Assembly (NCBI RefSeq): GCF_013407855.1
Contig: NZ_JACBZH010000001.1
Location: 3,100,001 to 3,164,000, forward strand
Direction: 5' to 3'
DNA: 64,000 bases
Origin: Actinopolymorpha rutila
GTDB lineage: Bacteria > Actinomycetota > Actinomycetes > Propionibacteriales > Actinopolymorphaceae
The position numbers and the translations under genes are program-made. The notes below the pieces were generated by a model. It was not told the origin of the DNA and searched no databases. It saw only the letters and a list, made by a program, of their open reading frames with translations. Positions 42,178-51,722 of this stretch are shown here, piece after piece. How positions within the stretch are numbered: position 1 is the stretch's first letter; every line of letters begins with the position of its first letter.

Positions 42178-43539
42178 TCAGGGCGTGAACACCACGGGCA
42201 GGTGCTTCAGGCCGTTCTGGAAGTTCGAGCGCAGGCGTACCAGATCCCCGGCCGGTTCGGCGGTGGCGAAACGGTCGAGCAGGGCGGCGTACATCGCGGT
42301 GATCTGCCGCCGGCCGAGCGCCGAGCCCAGGCAGAAGTGCGGGCCGTGGCCGAACGCGAGGTGGTCGTTGGGCCGTCGGCCGACGTCGAAGGCGTCCGGC
42401 CGGTCGAAGGCCCGGGGATCGCGGTTGGCGCTGGCGAAGTACACCACCACCTTGTCGCCGGCACCGATCCGGACACCGCCGAGGGTGGTGTCGGCGGTGG
42501 CGGTACGCCGGAAGTGGATGACCGGTGTCCACCAGCGCAGCATCTCCTCGGCGGCCGGCTCGAGCAGCGCCCGGTCACCGACCAGCCGGAGCCACTGCTC
42601 CGGGTGCGCCAGCAGGCCGGCCATTCCGCCGGGAACGCCGTTGCGCAGCGTCTCGTTGCCGGCGACCGCGAACAGCCAGAACAGGTTCTCGAACTCCTCG
42701 ACGCCGACTCGCCCGCCCGCGTCGTCGACCTGGGCCAGCAGGATGGACACCACGTCGTCACCGGGGTGGGTGCGCTTGAAGGCGGCCAGCTCGTGTGCGT
42801 AGGCGTACAGGTCGGGGATGCCGGCACGGGTGCGCGGGTCGGGCATAGTGCCGTCCGAGCCGGGACGCGGGGGCACCGACAGCGCCGCTCCGGCCATCGG
42901 GGTGGCACCGGAACGGCTGGAGGCGAGGTCGCTGGCGGCGTAGTCGGGATCCTGGTACCCGATCACCCGGTTGGCCCAGTCGAAGAGCAGGTACCTGTCG
43001 GACGCGGGCACGCCGAGCACCTCGGCGAGCGTCCACACGGGGAGCTCGCCCGCCACCGGGACGAAGTCGGTGACCTCGCCGGGGTCGATGCCGGCGACCA
43101 GATCACGTGCCCGTGCGTCGATGCGCTGCCCCAGCCGCGCGACGGTACGCGGCGTGAACGCCCGGGTCAGCAGGCCGCGCAGCCTGGAGTGTTCCGGCGG
43201 GTCCATGTTGAGCATCATCCGCCGCACGTAGGCCAGGTCCGCGGACGACGGGTCGCGGATCTGGGTGGCGCCGAGGTGCGAGCTGAACAGCCGCGGGTCG
43301 CGCAGCACCGCCCTGACCTCCGCGTGCCGCCACACCGCCCAGTAGCCGGGTCCTGCGGCCCGGGCCCCGGTCGCGGTCTCGTCGACCCAGGACACCGCGG
43401 CCGCCTCGCGGAGCCGGCCCAGCTCCTGGTACGGCATCCGCCGCGCGTAGGTGTCCGGGTCGTACACGGTGCGGCTGTCCTGCGCGGCCTGCGCGGCCTG
43501 CGTGTCGTGGGTGGCGTGTGTGTCCGGACTGCGGTCCAC
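42178..43539 (-). CDS. Cytochrome P450
   Basis: A 453-residue soluble P450. The I-helix shows VAGNETLRN, the K-helix EEMLR (ExxR), the heme loop FGHGPHFCLGSALGR with the Cys ligand, and LNMDPPEHSRLRGLL precedes the C/D helices. The pattern (IHFRRTATADTTLGG) resembles CYP124/125/142-type bacterial P450s that oxidise sterols or branched lipids; the substrate is not determined. No ferredoxin gene adjoins it. The N-terminus is a repetitive His/Thr/Gln/Ala stretch coded by near-repeats. GTG at 43539 has GGGGAGA upstream. Confidence 0.9.
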   Translation of the reverse strand: MDRSPDTHATHDTQAAQAAQDSRTVYDPDTYARRMPYQELGRLREAAAVSWVDETATGARAAGPGYWAVWRHAEVRAVLRDPRLFSSHLGATQIRDPSSADLAYVRRMMLNMDPPEHSRLRGLLTRAFTPRTVARLGQRIDARARDLVAGIDPGEVTDFVPVAGELPVWTLAEVLGVPASDRYLLFDWANRVIGYQDPDYAASDLASSRSGATPMAGAALSVPPRPGSDGTMPDPRTRAGIPDLYAYAHELAAFKRTHPGDDVVSILLAQVDDAGGRVGVEEFENLFWLFAVAGNETLRNGVPGGMAGLLAHPEQWLRLVGDRALLEPAAEEMLRWWTPVIHFRRTATADTTLGGVRIGAGDKVVVYFASANRDPRAFDRPDAFDVGRRPNDHLAFGHGPHFCLGSALGRRQITAMYAALLDRFATAEPAGDLVRLRSNFQNGLKHLPVVFTP

Positions 43540-43804
43540 GCGATGGTCTCCCCGTCTGCCGTCCCACCCGCCGAACGTCGGAAAAGGGGTGAGTTCGTGC
43601 TGCCCAGTGTTGACGAACTCCGGCCGGAACCGAAAGCGTGCGGCCCGCATCTCCCGTGAGCGGGCCGGGCCAGTGACGGAACACCCGGACCCTCCCGGCC
43701 GGCGGCTGCCGGGTTCTCGTCCACAGCCGCTGGATCGGCGCGGCTGTCCCCAGGGCGGTCGCTGACCGCGCCGAGGCCGCCTCGCCGCTGACACGCTCGA
43801 CGGC

Positions 43805-44779
43805 ATGAGCACACCAACCGGTACCGACCGGCTCACGTTGCGTGGCCCGGAGGACGTCCTCGCCAAGATCCCGTTCCTCGTGGGGTTCCATCCGGAGGAG
43901 AGCCTGGTCACCCTGACCTTCGACGAGGACCGTGAGCTGACCCTCACCGCCCGGGCCGACCTGCCCGAGCCGGATCTCACCCCGCAGGAGCTGCGAGCCG
44001 CGGGTGACAGGCTGGCGTGCCTGGTCTTCGGCCGCGAGGTTCGGTACTGCCTCCTGGTCGCCTACACCGCCTCGAGAGCGCGGGCCACCCCGGCCCTGCG
44101 GGCTGCGGTCACGGCGTTCGCCGACGTGGACGTGACCGTCCTGGACGCCATCGTCGCCGACGGGCGCCGCTGGTGGTCCGACGTCTGCGCCGACCCCGCG
44201 TGCTGCCCGCCGGAGGGGAAGCCCTATGACCTCGCCTCCCATCCCCTGACCGCACGGTCGATCTACAGGGGAGAGGTCGCGCTCGCCGGGCAGGAGGAGT
44301 TCCGTCGCACGGTCGCACCGCCGGCGGGCGCCGCGCGGGAGGCCGCCGAGCTGGCTGTGGCGCGGGTGGTGTCCGCCGGGTCGGCCGTTCCGGCGGGAGC
44401 CGGCGTGGCGGCCGGGCTGTTCGCCAGGGCCGGAGCGGGTGACCGGCTCACCGACGAGGATGTGGCGCGGGTCGCCGTCGAGGTGGGCGATGTCGCCGTA
44501 CGAGACGAATTCTGGTCACAGATCACTAGGGAGTCTGCGGACCGCCATGTCGAGTTCTGGTCCGATGTCGTCCGGCGGACCGTCCCGCCCCACGACGTCG
44601 CGCCCGCGGCGCTGCTGGCGTTCGCCGCCTGGCTGCAGGGACAGGGAGCGCTGGCCCGCTGTGCCCTCGAGCGGGTCCACTCCGTCGACCCCGACTACTC
44701 CATGGCGCGGTTGATCGAGCAGGTCCTGCGGTGCGGCATCCCGCCAGAGGCGTGGGAGCCGCCCTCGGTCGGGCCATGA
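43805..44779 (+). CDS. DUF4192 domain-containing protein
   Basis: A 324-residue protein matching DUF4192: LTLRGPEDVLAKIPFLVGFHPEESLVTLTF at the start and VTVLDAIVADGRRWWS...CCPPEGKPYDL in the centre. The C-terminal helical region has PPHDVAPAALLAFAAWLQGQGALARCALERVHSVDPDYSMA. The function is unknown; the family is restricted mostly to actinobacteria. ATG at 43805. It is divergent from the P450 and followed by the glutamate-cysteine-ligase-like gene. Confidence 0.9.
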   Translation: MSTPTGTDRLTLRGPEDVLAKIPFLVGFHPEESLVTLTFDEDRELTLTARADLPEPDLTPQELRAAGDRLACLVFGREVRYCLLVAYTASRARATPALRAAVTAFADVDVTVLDAIVADGRRWWSDVCADPACCPPEGKPYDLASHPLTARSIYRGEVALAGQEEFRRTVAPPAGAAREAAELAVARVVSAGSAVPAGAGVAAGLFARAGAGDRLTDEDVARVAVEVGDVAVRDEFWSQITRESADRHVEFWSDVVRRTVPPHDVAPAALLAFAAWLQGQGALARCALERVHSVDPDYSMARLIEQVLRCGIPPEAWEPPSVGP

Positions 44780-44916
44780 GCGTCCCGGGCGACGTTCCCG
44801 CTGCCCCGCCCACGCCCGACGGGGGTTCGCGCTCCTGGGTGCGCGGCAGGTCCCAGCGGCAGATAGGTTTCGGTACGAGGCTCCGGCGAGGCCGGCCCCC
44901 TTGGGAGAGGAAATCG

Positions 44917-46395
44917 ATGGGCCAGGACATCAAGCCCCGCTCTTTCAGCCCTGAGGACCGGGCGTTGTTCCGCGACAAGCTGCGGAGATGTCTGCGCGCG
45001 TTCGTCCGAATGTCCGAGGAAGGCCGATTCGAGGTACGCCGGCCCTTCACCGGGTTCGAGATCGAGTTCAACCTGGTCGACGAGCGCGGTGATCCGTCTC
45101 TCACCAACAGCGAGGTTCTGGCCGCGATCGACGACGAGTCGTTCCAGACCGAGCTCGCGCAGTACAACGTGGAGATCAACGTCGAGCCGCGCCGGCTTCG
45201 CGGCAGCGCGCTGCGGGAGTTCGAGGACGACCTGCTGGCCCGCCTGGACACGGCCGGCGCCAAGGCCAGGGCCGTCGGCCCGGAGGTGGTGATGGTCGGG
45301 ATCCTCCCGACGGTCACCCCGGACCACATGGGCGCGGAGACGCTTTCACCGAAGGTGCGGTACCGGCTGCTCAACGAGCAGATCATCGCCGAGCGCGGAG
45401 AGAACATCCACATCGGCCTCGAAGGTATCGAGAAGCTCGAGCTGACCTCCGACTCGGTGGTGCCGGAGTCGGCGTGCACGAGCACCCAGCTGCACGTGGA
45501 GGTCAGCGAGGGCGCCTTCCCCGTCTACTGGAACGCCGCCCAGGCCATCGCGGGCCCGCAGGTGGCCGTGTGCGCCAACTCGCCGTTCCTGTTCCAGAAG
45601 GAGTTGTGGCGCGAGACCCGGATCAAGCTGTTCGAGCAGTCGATCGACACCCGCAGCGTCGAACTGACCGAGCAGGGCGTCCGGCCGCGGGTGTGGTTCG
45701 GCGAACGCTGGCTCGAGTCCGTGACCGACCTCTTCGAGGAGAACCAGCGCTACTTCTCGCCGCTGCTGCCCGACCTCGACGACGAGGACCCGCTGGAGGT
45801 CCTCGACCAGGGCGGCACCCCGCGACTCGCCGAACTCTCCCTGCACAGCGGCACCATCTACCGCTGGAACCGCCCGGTCTACGACGTTGCCGACGGCCGC
45901 CCGCACCTGCGGATCGAAAACCGCATCCTGCCGGCCGGGCCGACCGTCATCGACACGATGGCGAACGCCGCGTTCTACTTCGGCCTCGTCCGGCGACTGG
46001 CCGCGGACGAGCAACCGGTGTGGTCACGGCTTTCCTTCGAAGCAGCCGAGGACAACTTCCTGCGCGGCGCTCGCGAGGGCATCGGCGCCCGGCTGTACTG
46101 GCCCGGACTGGGCGAGGTCGGCGCGGCCGAGCTCACCCTGGACACGCTGTTGCCGCTGGCGTACGAGGGCCTGGACCGTTGGGGCGTCGATCCCGCTGAC
46201 CGCGACCGGTTGCTCGGCGTGATCGAGCAGCGGTGCCGGACGGGCCGAAACGGCGCGGAGTGGCAGGCGGCGGTGTTCCACCGGCTCTACGACGGCAGCG
46301 GACTCTCCCGGCTGGACGCTCTGCGGGCGATGACCACCCGGTACGTCGAGCACATGCGTTCCAACGCACCCGTGCACACCTGGCCGATCGACTGA
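44917..46395 (+). CDS. Glutamate-cysteine ligase family protein (GCS2-like)
   Basis: A 492-residue member of the glutamine-synthetase-fold carboxylate-amine ligase group. It has FTGFEIEFNLVD (ATP/metal glutamates), NVEINVEPRRL, GENIHIGLEGIEKLELTSDSVVPESACTSTQLHVEVSE, and RPHLRIENRILPAGPTVIDTMANAAFYFGL. The family joins glutamate to an amine such as cysteine using ATP; this subgroup is uncharacterised, and actinobacteria make mycothiol rather than glutathione, so the substrate is open. ATG at 44917 with GGGAGAGGAAA upstream. A longer frame exists upstream but is Arg/Pro-rich noise. Confidence 0.82.
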   Translation: MGQDIKPRSFSPEDRALFRDKLRRCLRAFVRMSEEGRFEVRRPFTGFEIEFNLVDERGDPSLTNSEVLAAIDDESFQTELAQYNVEINVEPRRLRGSALREFEDDLLARLDTAGAKARAVGPEVVMVGILPTVTPDHMGAETLSPKVRYRLLNEQIIAERGENIHIGLEGIEKLELTSDSVVPESACTSTQLHVEVSEGAFPVYWNAAQAIAGPQVAVCANSPFLFQKELWRETRIKLFEQSIDTRSVELTEQGVRPRVWFGERWLESVTDLFEENQRYFSPLLPDLDDEDPLEVLDQGGTPRLAELSLHSGTIYRWNRPVYDVADGRPHLRIENRILPAGPTVIDTMANAAFYFGLVRRLAADEQPVWSRLSFEAAEDNFLRGAREGIGARLYWPGLGEVGAAELTLDTLLPLAYEGLDRWGVDPADRDRLLGVIEQRCRTGRNGAEWQAAVFHRLYDGSGLSRLDALRAMTTRYVEHMRSNAPVHTWPID

Positions 46396-46781
46396 CGGCT
46401 ACCTCACCCGGACTCCGAGAAGCTCACGTCCGGTTCGGCAGACGTACGCCCTGATCGTTCCCCTGACGTACCGGTCGGGCGAGTCGCGGCCGGCTCGCTC
46501 GTCCGCCGCCCCGGCCGCTGAGGTCACCGCCCAGTCGGCGACTGCCGTACGGGCCGACCGAGGTTCGCAACATGCCCTGACCCCGTCCCGCCTCGCCCCG
46601 TCCCCGCCGTATCCGCGCACGGGGCCGGTCGGTGATTCGGGGCCGGCGGTCCGGTGTGTGAGCGGCCACCACCGTCTTCGCGTACTCCGATTTTGTGCTG
46701 CGCACAGAAAATCGACGAGATCTCCCGGGCAGGCAACCGTCGAGTGTTGTGAGACGTCACAACTCGGAGAAGGAGGTGACC
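46396..46781. other. Long non-coding leader/promoter region of whiB
   Basis: 386 bp without a supported gene. An interrupted inverted repeat GATTTT-GTGC ... GCAC-AAAATC lies around 46690-46714, the only AT-rich patch here. A 7-bp inverted repeat sits directly before the ribosome binding site. Such long upstream regions are usual for regulated Wbl genes. Confidence 0.45.
46746..46763. promoter_or_regulatory. Inverted repeat upstream of whiB
   Basis: GTTGTGA-GACG-TCACAAC is a perfect 7-bp inverted repeat with a 4-bp spacer, 18 bp before the ATG and just ahead of the GGAGG site. It resembles a CRP half-site pair (TGTGA/TCACA) with the spacer shortened from six to four. Confidence 0.4.
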
Positions 46782-47126
46782 ATGCCCATCAGACAGCGAT
46801 CAACTCGTCCAGGCGGCCGCCGTCTCATCGTCGTCGAGCCGTTCCTGGAGTGGCACGAACAAGCGGCATGCGGTGACGAGCCGTCCGAACTCTTCTACGG
46901 ACCCGAAAGGGAGTCCCAGCACGAACGGCTGGTCCGCGAGGGCCGCGCCGTTGCCATCTGTGACCGGTGCCCCGTGCGCACACCCTGCCAGAAGCACGCC
47001 CTGAAGCGTCCTGAGCCCTACGGCGTCTGGGGCGGCACCACCGAGTCGTCGCGTTCCGCCGCTCGCCGGTCGAGCGCCGAGGTGCCGAGCCGAAGGCGGC
47101 TCGCGGCCGTCGACCAGTCGTCCTGA
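46782..47126 (+). CDS. WhiB family iron-sulfur transcriptional regulator
   Basis: A 114-residue Wbl protein. The four cluster ligands are Cys30 (QAACG), Cys60 and Cys63 (ICDRC) and Cys69 (RTPC). The turn motif GVWGG is at 81-85. The basic C-terminal tail (SAARRSSAEVPSRRR) probably contacts DNA. Wbl proteins bind the principal sigma factor region 4 through the cluster, so the sigma factors at 48.7 kb are likely partners. It lacks a WhiB7-type RGRP AT-hook. ATG at 46782 with GAAGGAGGTG upstream. Confidence 0.92.
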   Translation: MPIRQRSTRPGGRRLIVVEPFLEWHEQAACGDEPSELFYGPERESQHERLVREGRAVAICDRCPVRTPCQKHALKRPEPYGVWGGTTESSRSAARRSSAEVPSRRRLAAVDQSS

Positions 47127-47219
47127 CCCCGGACCTTCGAGTACTCACCGGCCCGCGACCCGCAACACCGGTCCGGCAAACCACCAACCGCGTCTCCGTC
47201 AGCCCGTCGGCCCCAGCCC

Positions 47220-47257
47220 TCAGCCCCTCAGTCCCTCAGCCTCGTCAGTCTCGTCAG
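47220..47257. repeat. Phased CTGA units at the 3' end of the 47.2-kb hypothetical gene
   Basis: TCAG occurs at 47220, 47228, 47236, 47245 and 47254 (steps of 8, 8, 9 and 9 bp) within similar CTC/GTC contexts. The stop codon of the minus-strand gene is the last unit. Confidence 0.7.
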
Positions 47258-47822
47258 CGCGGGTCGCGGCCGAAGTCCCGTGCGCGGGGCCCCGAAGGCG
47301 CGGCACGACCACCGGGGCGGATGGTGCGGACAGGTCGAACCATCCGATCCGGGTCGCCACGTAGACCGGATCCGGGAGCGCTCCCACGATCTCGCAGGCG
47401 ACCAGCCATGCGCGCGACCAGGCGTGGTCGCCGTCGAGGCTCTCCAGTGGGCCGGGCCGGAGGGTCACGAGGGCTGCTCGCCGACGGGGCCGCGGTCGGT
47501 GCGGGTCCACCGTCACCTCGGCACCCGCGTCACCGGACAGCACCTGGTCCAGCCCGGCCACGGCCAGGTCGACTCGCAGGGCATGGTCGGGCTCTCCCGC
47601 TGCGGCCGCCAGCAGGTTGGTGGAGGGGTCGCCGACCGGTGCTCCCACGGAGTCCAGCAGCACGACCCGAGCAGTCGGCGCGAACGCTCGTCTGCGCGTC
47701 TGCCCGCGCTGGATCCACACCAACGCGGTGACCAGTCTGGCCAGATCCGGGTGTGCAGAACCCGGCCGCGAACTGTCCGGGACCGGCGCGGATGGCGGCG
47801 TTGCGGGCGACGGGGGAGTCAT
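47220..47822 (-). CDS. Hypothetical protein
   Basis: A 200-residue protein of unknown function. It has a Pro/Ser-rich N-terminus (1-22), then a mixed alpha/beta core: LARLVTALVWIQRGQTRRRAFAPTARVVLLDSVGAPVG, HALRVDLAVAGLDQVLSG, RRAALVTLRPGPLESLDGDHAWSRAWLVACEIVGA. There is no signal peptide. ATG at 47822. The C-terminus (RADETDEAEGLRG) is encoded by degenerate CTGA repeats. It is divergent from the universal stress protein gene. Confidence 0.6.
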   Translation of the reverse strand: MTPPSPATPPSAPVPDSSRPGSAHPDLARLVTALVWIQRGQTRRRAFAPTARVVLLDSVGAPVGDPSTNLLAAAAGEPDHALRVDLAVAGLDQVLSGDAGAEVTVDPHRPRPRRRAALVTLRPGPLESLDGDHAWSRAWLVACEIVGALPDPVYVATRIGWFDLSAPSAPVVVPRLRGPAHGTSAATRADETDEAEGLRG

Positions 47823-47992
47823 GGTGGCAACCTTGCCCGTACGCCATGATCCCCGGTTGCCGTCATCCACAACGTCGCTGTAGTAGCGTCCGGCACCAGG
47901 ACAGATCGCTGGTTCAGCCGTCGTACGGCCAAGGTCCAGCCGTCGCACAACCTGATCCAGTTCCGCCCCACCCGGTCCTCGGAGGTGCCCCG

Positions 47993-48391
47993 ATGTCGGC
48001 GATCGTCGTCGGATACGTCGACAAGCCGGAAGGCCGTGCCGCCCTCCGCCGTGCCGCCACCGAGGCCAAGCTCCGCCAGGCCAGACTCGTCGTCGTGAAT
48101 GCCCAGGGAGCAGGCTCCGAGGGCACTCCGGAGGCCGACGAGGCCGTGGCCGGCGTCCGGGCCGAGCTGGACGCGCACGGGCTGGGCTACGAATACCGCG
48201 AGCTGGGGCAGGGAGCCGAGCCGGCCGAGGACCTGATCGCCGTCGCCGACGAGGTGGCCGCAGACTTCATCGTGATCGGTCTGCGCCGGCGTTCGCCGGT
48301 AGGAAAGTTGATTCTGGGCAGCAACGCCCAGCGAATTCTTCTGGACGCGTCCTGCCCGGTGCTGGCGGTCAAGGCAGACCCCGACGTGTGA
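47993..48391 (+). CDS. Universal stress protein (UspA family)
   Basis: A 132-residue single-domain USP. It starts SAIVVGYVDKPEGRAALRRA and ends with the ATP-binding signature GLRRRSPVGKLILGSNAQRILLDASCPVLAV (G-2x-G-9x-GS type). ATP-binding USPs act in stress, dormancy and hypoxia responses. ATG at 47993 is preceded by GGAGG. It lies upstream of the principal sigma gene on the same strand but 354 bp away. Confidence 0.93.
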   Translation: MSAIVVGYVDKPEGRAALRRAATEAKLRQARLVVVNAQGAGSEGTPEADEAVAGVRAELDAHGLGYEYRELGQGAEPAEDLIAVADEVAADFIVIGLRRRSPVGKLILGSNAQRILLDASCPVLAVKADPDV

Positions 48392-48745
48392 GGAGCACGG
48401 AGCCGATCCCGCCGGTCGGCACCCGCCTGCTCGCCCCGTCTGTCGGACATCACACCAGCAGAGTCACCCCGGGGCGGATTTCCCGTGCCGAGGCGCGGGC
48501 ATACAGTCTGCGAGCACCCACGGCCCGGGGAGTGCGGGGGAAATGTGTCATTTGGAGGCCGACGTATGCTGGAACATCGAGCATCCGGGCCCGACCGCGT
48601 GAGGCGCACTCGTGCCACAAAGTCATCCTGATAATCCCTACCAGGTGCCGTGCGTGCATCTGGCCGAGGGCATGTCAGAATGCTCTCTTGCGCAAATGCC
48701 CGGTGTCCCGGTCACTCTCACCACTAGTACGACGAGAGGAAGGTC
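48392..48745. other. Non-coding region upstream of the principal sigma gene
   Basis: 354 bp with no supported gene. Two -10-like elements are visible, TACAGT (48502-48507) and GATAAT (48630-48635), without clear -35 partners. The region is noticeably richer in A/T than the flanking genes, as expected for a multi-promoter regulatory region. No terminator hairpin was recognised after the universal stress protein gene. Confidence 0.45.
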
Positions 48746-50350
<1,605 letters not shown>

Positions 50351-50369
50351 CGCGCGATCGACGCTTGTG

Positions 50370-50399
50370 GGGACCCGGGCCGGTGGCGGCCCGGGTCCC
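50370..50399 (+). terminator. Terminator after sigA
   Basis: A perfect 12-bp stem GGGACCCGGGCC (50370-50381) with 50388-50399 and a 6-nt loop, 20 bp beyond the sigA stop. Confidence 0.8.
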
Positions 50400-50403
50400 T
50401 GCG

Positions 50404-50434
50404 TTGTGCGTTCCGGCGCCGTAGCCGGTAGACT
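50404..50434 (+). promoter_or_regulatory. Putative promoter of the sigma paralogue
   Basis: TTGTGC (50404-50409) and TAGACT (50429-50434), spacer 19 bp, lie right after the sigA terminator. They are about 135 bp upstream of the paralogue GTG. Confidence 0.35.
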
Positions 50435-50455
50435 CTGCGATCTTGGACGCTCTTT

Positions 50456-50486
50456 CGCCCCGTACTTCGATCAGGAGTACGGGGCG
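50456..50486 (+). promoter_or_regulatory. Leader hairpin of the sigma paralogue
   Basis: A perfect 11-bp stem CGCCCCGTACT (50456-50466) with AGTACGGGGCG (50476-50486) and a 9-nt loop. It lies between the putative promoter and the coding start, followed by TTCGG. It could be an attenuator or a second terminator for sigA read-through. Confidence 0.5.
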
Positions 50487-50568
50487 TTCGGCTAACTGGC
50501 CACCGTCGTATCCGCGTCAGTCCATCGCCGAGGGCCCCAGCGGGCGCCGGCTCGACCGAAGGAGGAAC

Positions 50569-51672
50569 GTGGTCGCGCAGAGCAGGACCGAGGTCAAGAA
50601 CAGCGCCGAGAGCAGCCCGGAGAGCGCCGACGCCGGCCCCGAGGCGGGCGCTGGGACCAGCAGCGACACCGGGCAGCCGCCACCGGAGGAGGGGTTCGTC
50701 CTCGCTGAGGGTGACGACGCCGACGAGCCCGAGCAGCAGGTGCTGGTCGCGGGTGCCACCGCCGACCCGGTGAAGGACTACCTCAAGCTGATCGGCCGGG
50801 TCTCCCTGCTGAACGCCGAGCAGGAGGTCGACCTCGCGAAGCGGATCGAGGCCGGCCTGTTCGCCGTGGAGAAGCTCGGGGGTGAGTCCGGTGCGCCTGC
50901 CGAGGACCTCGTCGCGGAGTACGAATGGCTGGCCGAGGACGGCCGCCAGGCGAAGAACCATCTGCTGGAGGCCAACCTCCGCCTCGTGGTGTCGCTGGCC
51001 AAGCGCTACACCGGCCGCGGCATGGGGTTCCTTGACCTGATCCAGGAGGGCAACCTCGGCCTCATCCGGGCGGTGGAGAAGTTCGACTACTCCAAGGGCT
51101 ACAAGTTCTCGACGTACGCCACGTGGTGGATCCGGCAGGCGATCACGCGTGCGATGGCCGACCAGGCCCGCACCATCCGGATCCCGGTGCACATGGTCGA
51201 GGTGATCAACAAGCTCGCCCGGGTTCAGCGGCAGATGCTGCAGGACCTCGGCCGGTCGGCCACCCCGGAGGAGCTGGCCAAGGAGCTCGACATGACCCCG
51301 GAGAAGGTCGTCGAGGTCCAGAAGTACGGCCGGGAGCCGATTTCCCTGCACACCCCGCTCGGCGACGACGGGGGTTCGGAGTTCGGTGACCTGATCGAGG
51401 ACTCCGAGGCCGTGGTGCCGGCCGACGCGGTGGCGTTCCGGCTGTTGCAGGAGCAGGTCTACTCCGTCCTCGAAACGCTGTCCGAGCGCGAGGCGGGCGT
51501 CGTGTCGCTGCGCTTCGGCCTGGGCGACGGCCAGCCGAAGACGCTGGACGAGATCGGCAAGGTCTACGGCGTGACCCGCGAGCGGATCCGCCAGATCGAG
51601 TCCAAGACGATGTCGAAGTTGCGGCACCCGTCGCGCTCGCAGGTGCTCCGCGACTACCTCGACCTCACCTGA
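50569..51672 (+). CDS. Principal-type sigma factor paralogue lacking region 1.1
   Basis: A 367-residue sigma-70 protein adjoining sigA. From [34 protein letters not shown] onward it is nearly identical to the gene product upstream. Region 2 differs by single residues ([10 protein letters not shown] for [10 protein letters not shown]), and region 4.2 is the same to the final LRDYLD, with LT added. The N-terminal 46 residues are a short Ser/Glu/Ala linker; region 1.1 and the Lys/Ala linker are missing. It therefore should recognise the same promoters but without region 1.1 autoinhibition. GTG at 50569 with GGAGG upstream. Probably a tandem duplicate. Confidence 0.93.
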   Translation: MVAQSRTEVKNSAESSPESADAGPEAGAGTSSDTGQPPPEEGFVLAEGDDADEPEQQVLVAGATADPVKDYLKLIGRVSLLNAEQEVDLAKRIEAGLFAVEKLGGESGAPAEDLVAEYEWLAEDGRQAKNHLLEANLRLVVSLAKRYTGRGMGFLDLIQEGNLGLIRAVEKFDYSKGYKFSTYATWWIRQAITRAMADQARTIRIPVHMVEVINKLARVQRQMLQDLGRSATPEELAKELDMTPEKVVEVQKYGREPISLHTPLGDDGGSEFGDLIEDSEAVVPADAVAFRLLQEQVYSVLETLSEREAGVVSLRFGLGDGQPKTLDEIGKVYGVTRERIRQIESKTMSKLRHPSRSQVLRDYLDLT

Positions 51673-51678
51673 GGGGAC

Positions 51679-51698
51679 GACCCCACGTCCGTGGGGTC
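51679..51698. terminator. Terminator after the sigma paralogue
   Basis: GACCCCACG (51679-51687) and CGTGGGGTC (51690-51698) form a compact perfect palindromic hairpin in the convergent gap. Confidence 0.65.
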
Positions 51699-51722
51699 AC
51701 CTCCCACCTCACCTCTCCTGCC

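Noticed and set aside
46424..46705. Minus-strand 93-codon frame upstream of whiB
   Set aside because: Arg/Pro/Gly-rich, no ribosome binding site, no recognisable domain, and it covers the whiB regulatory region.
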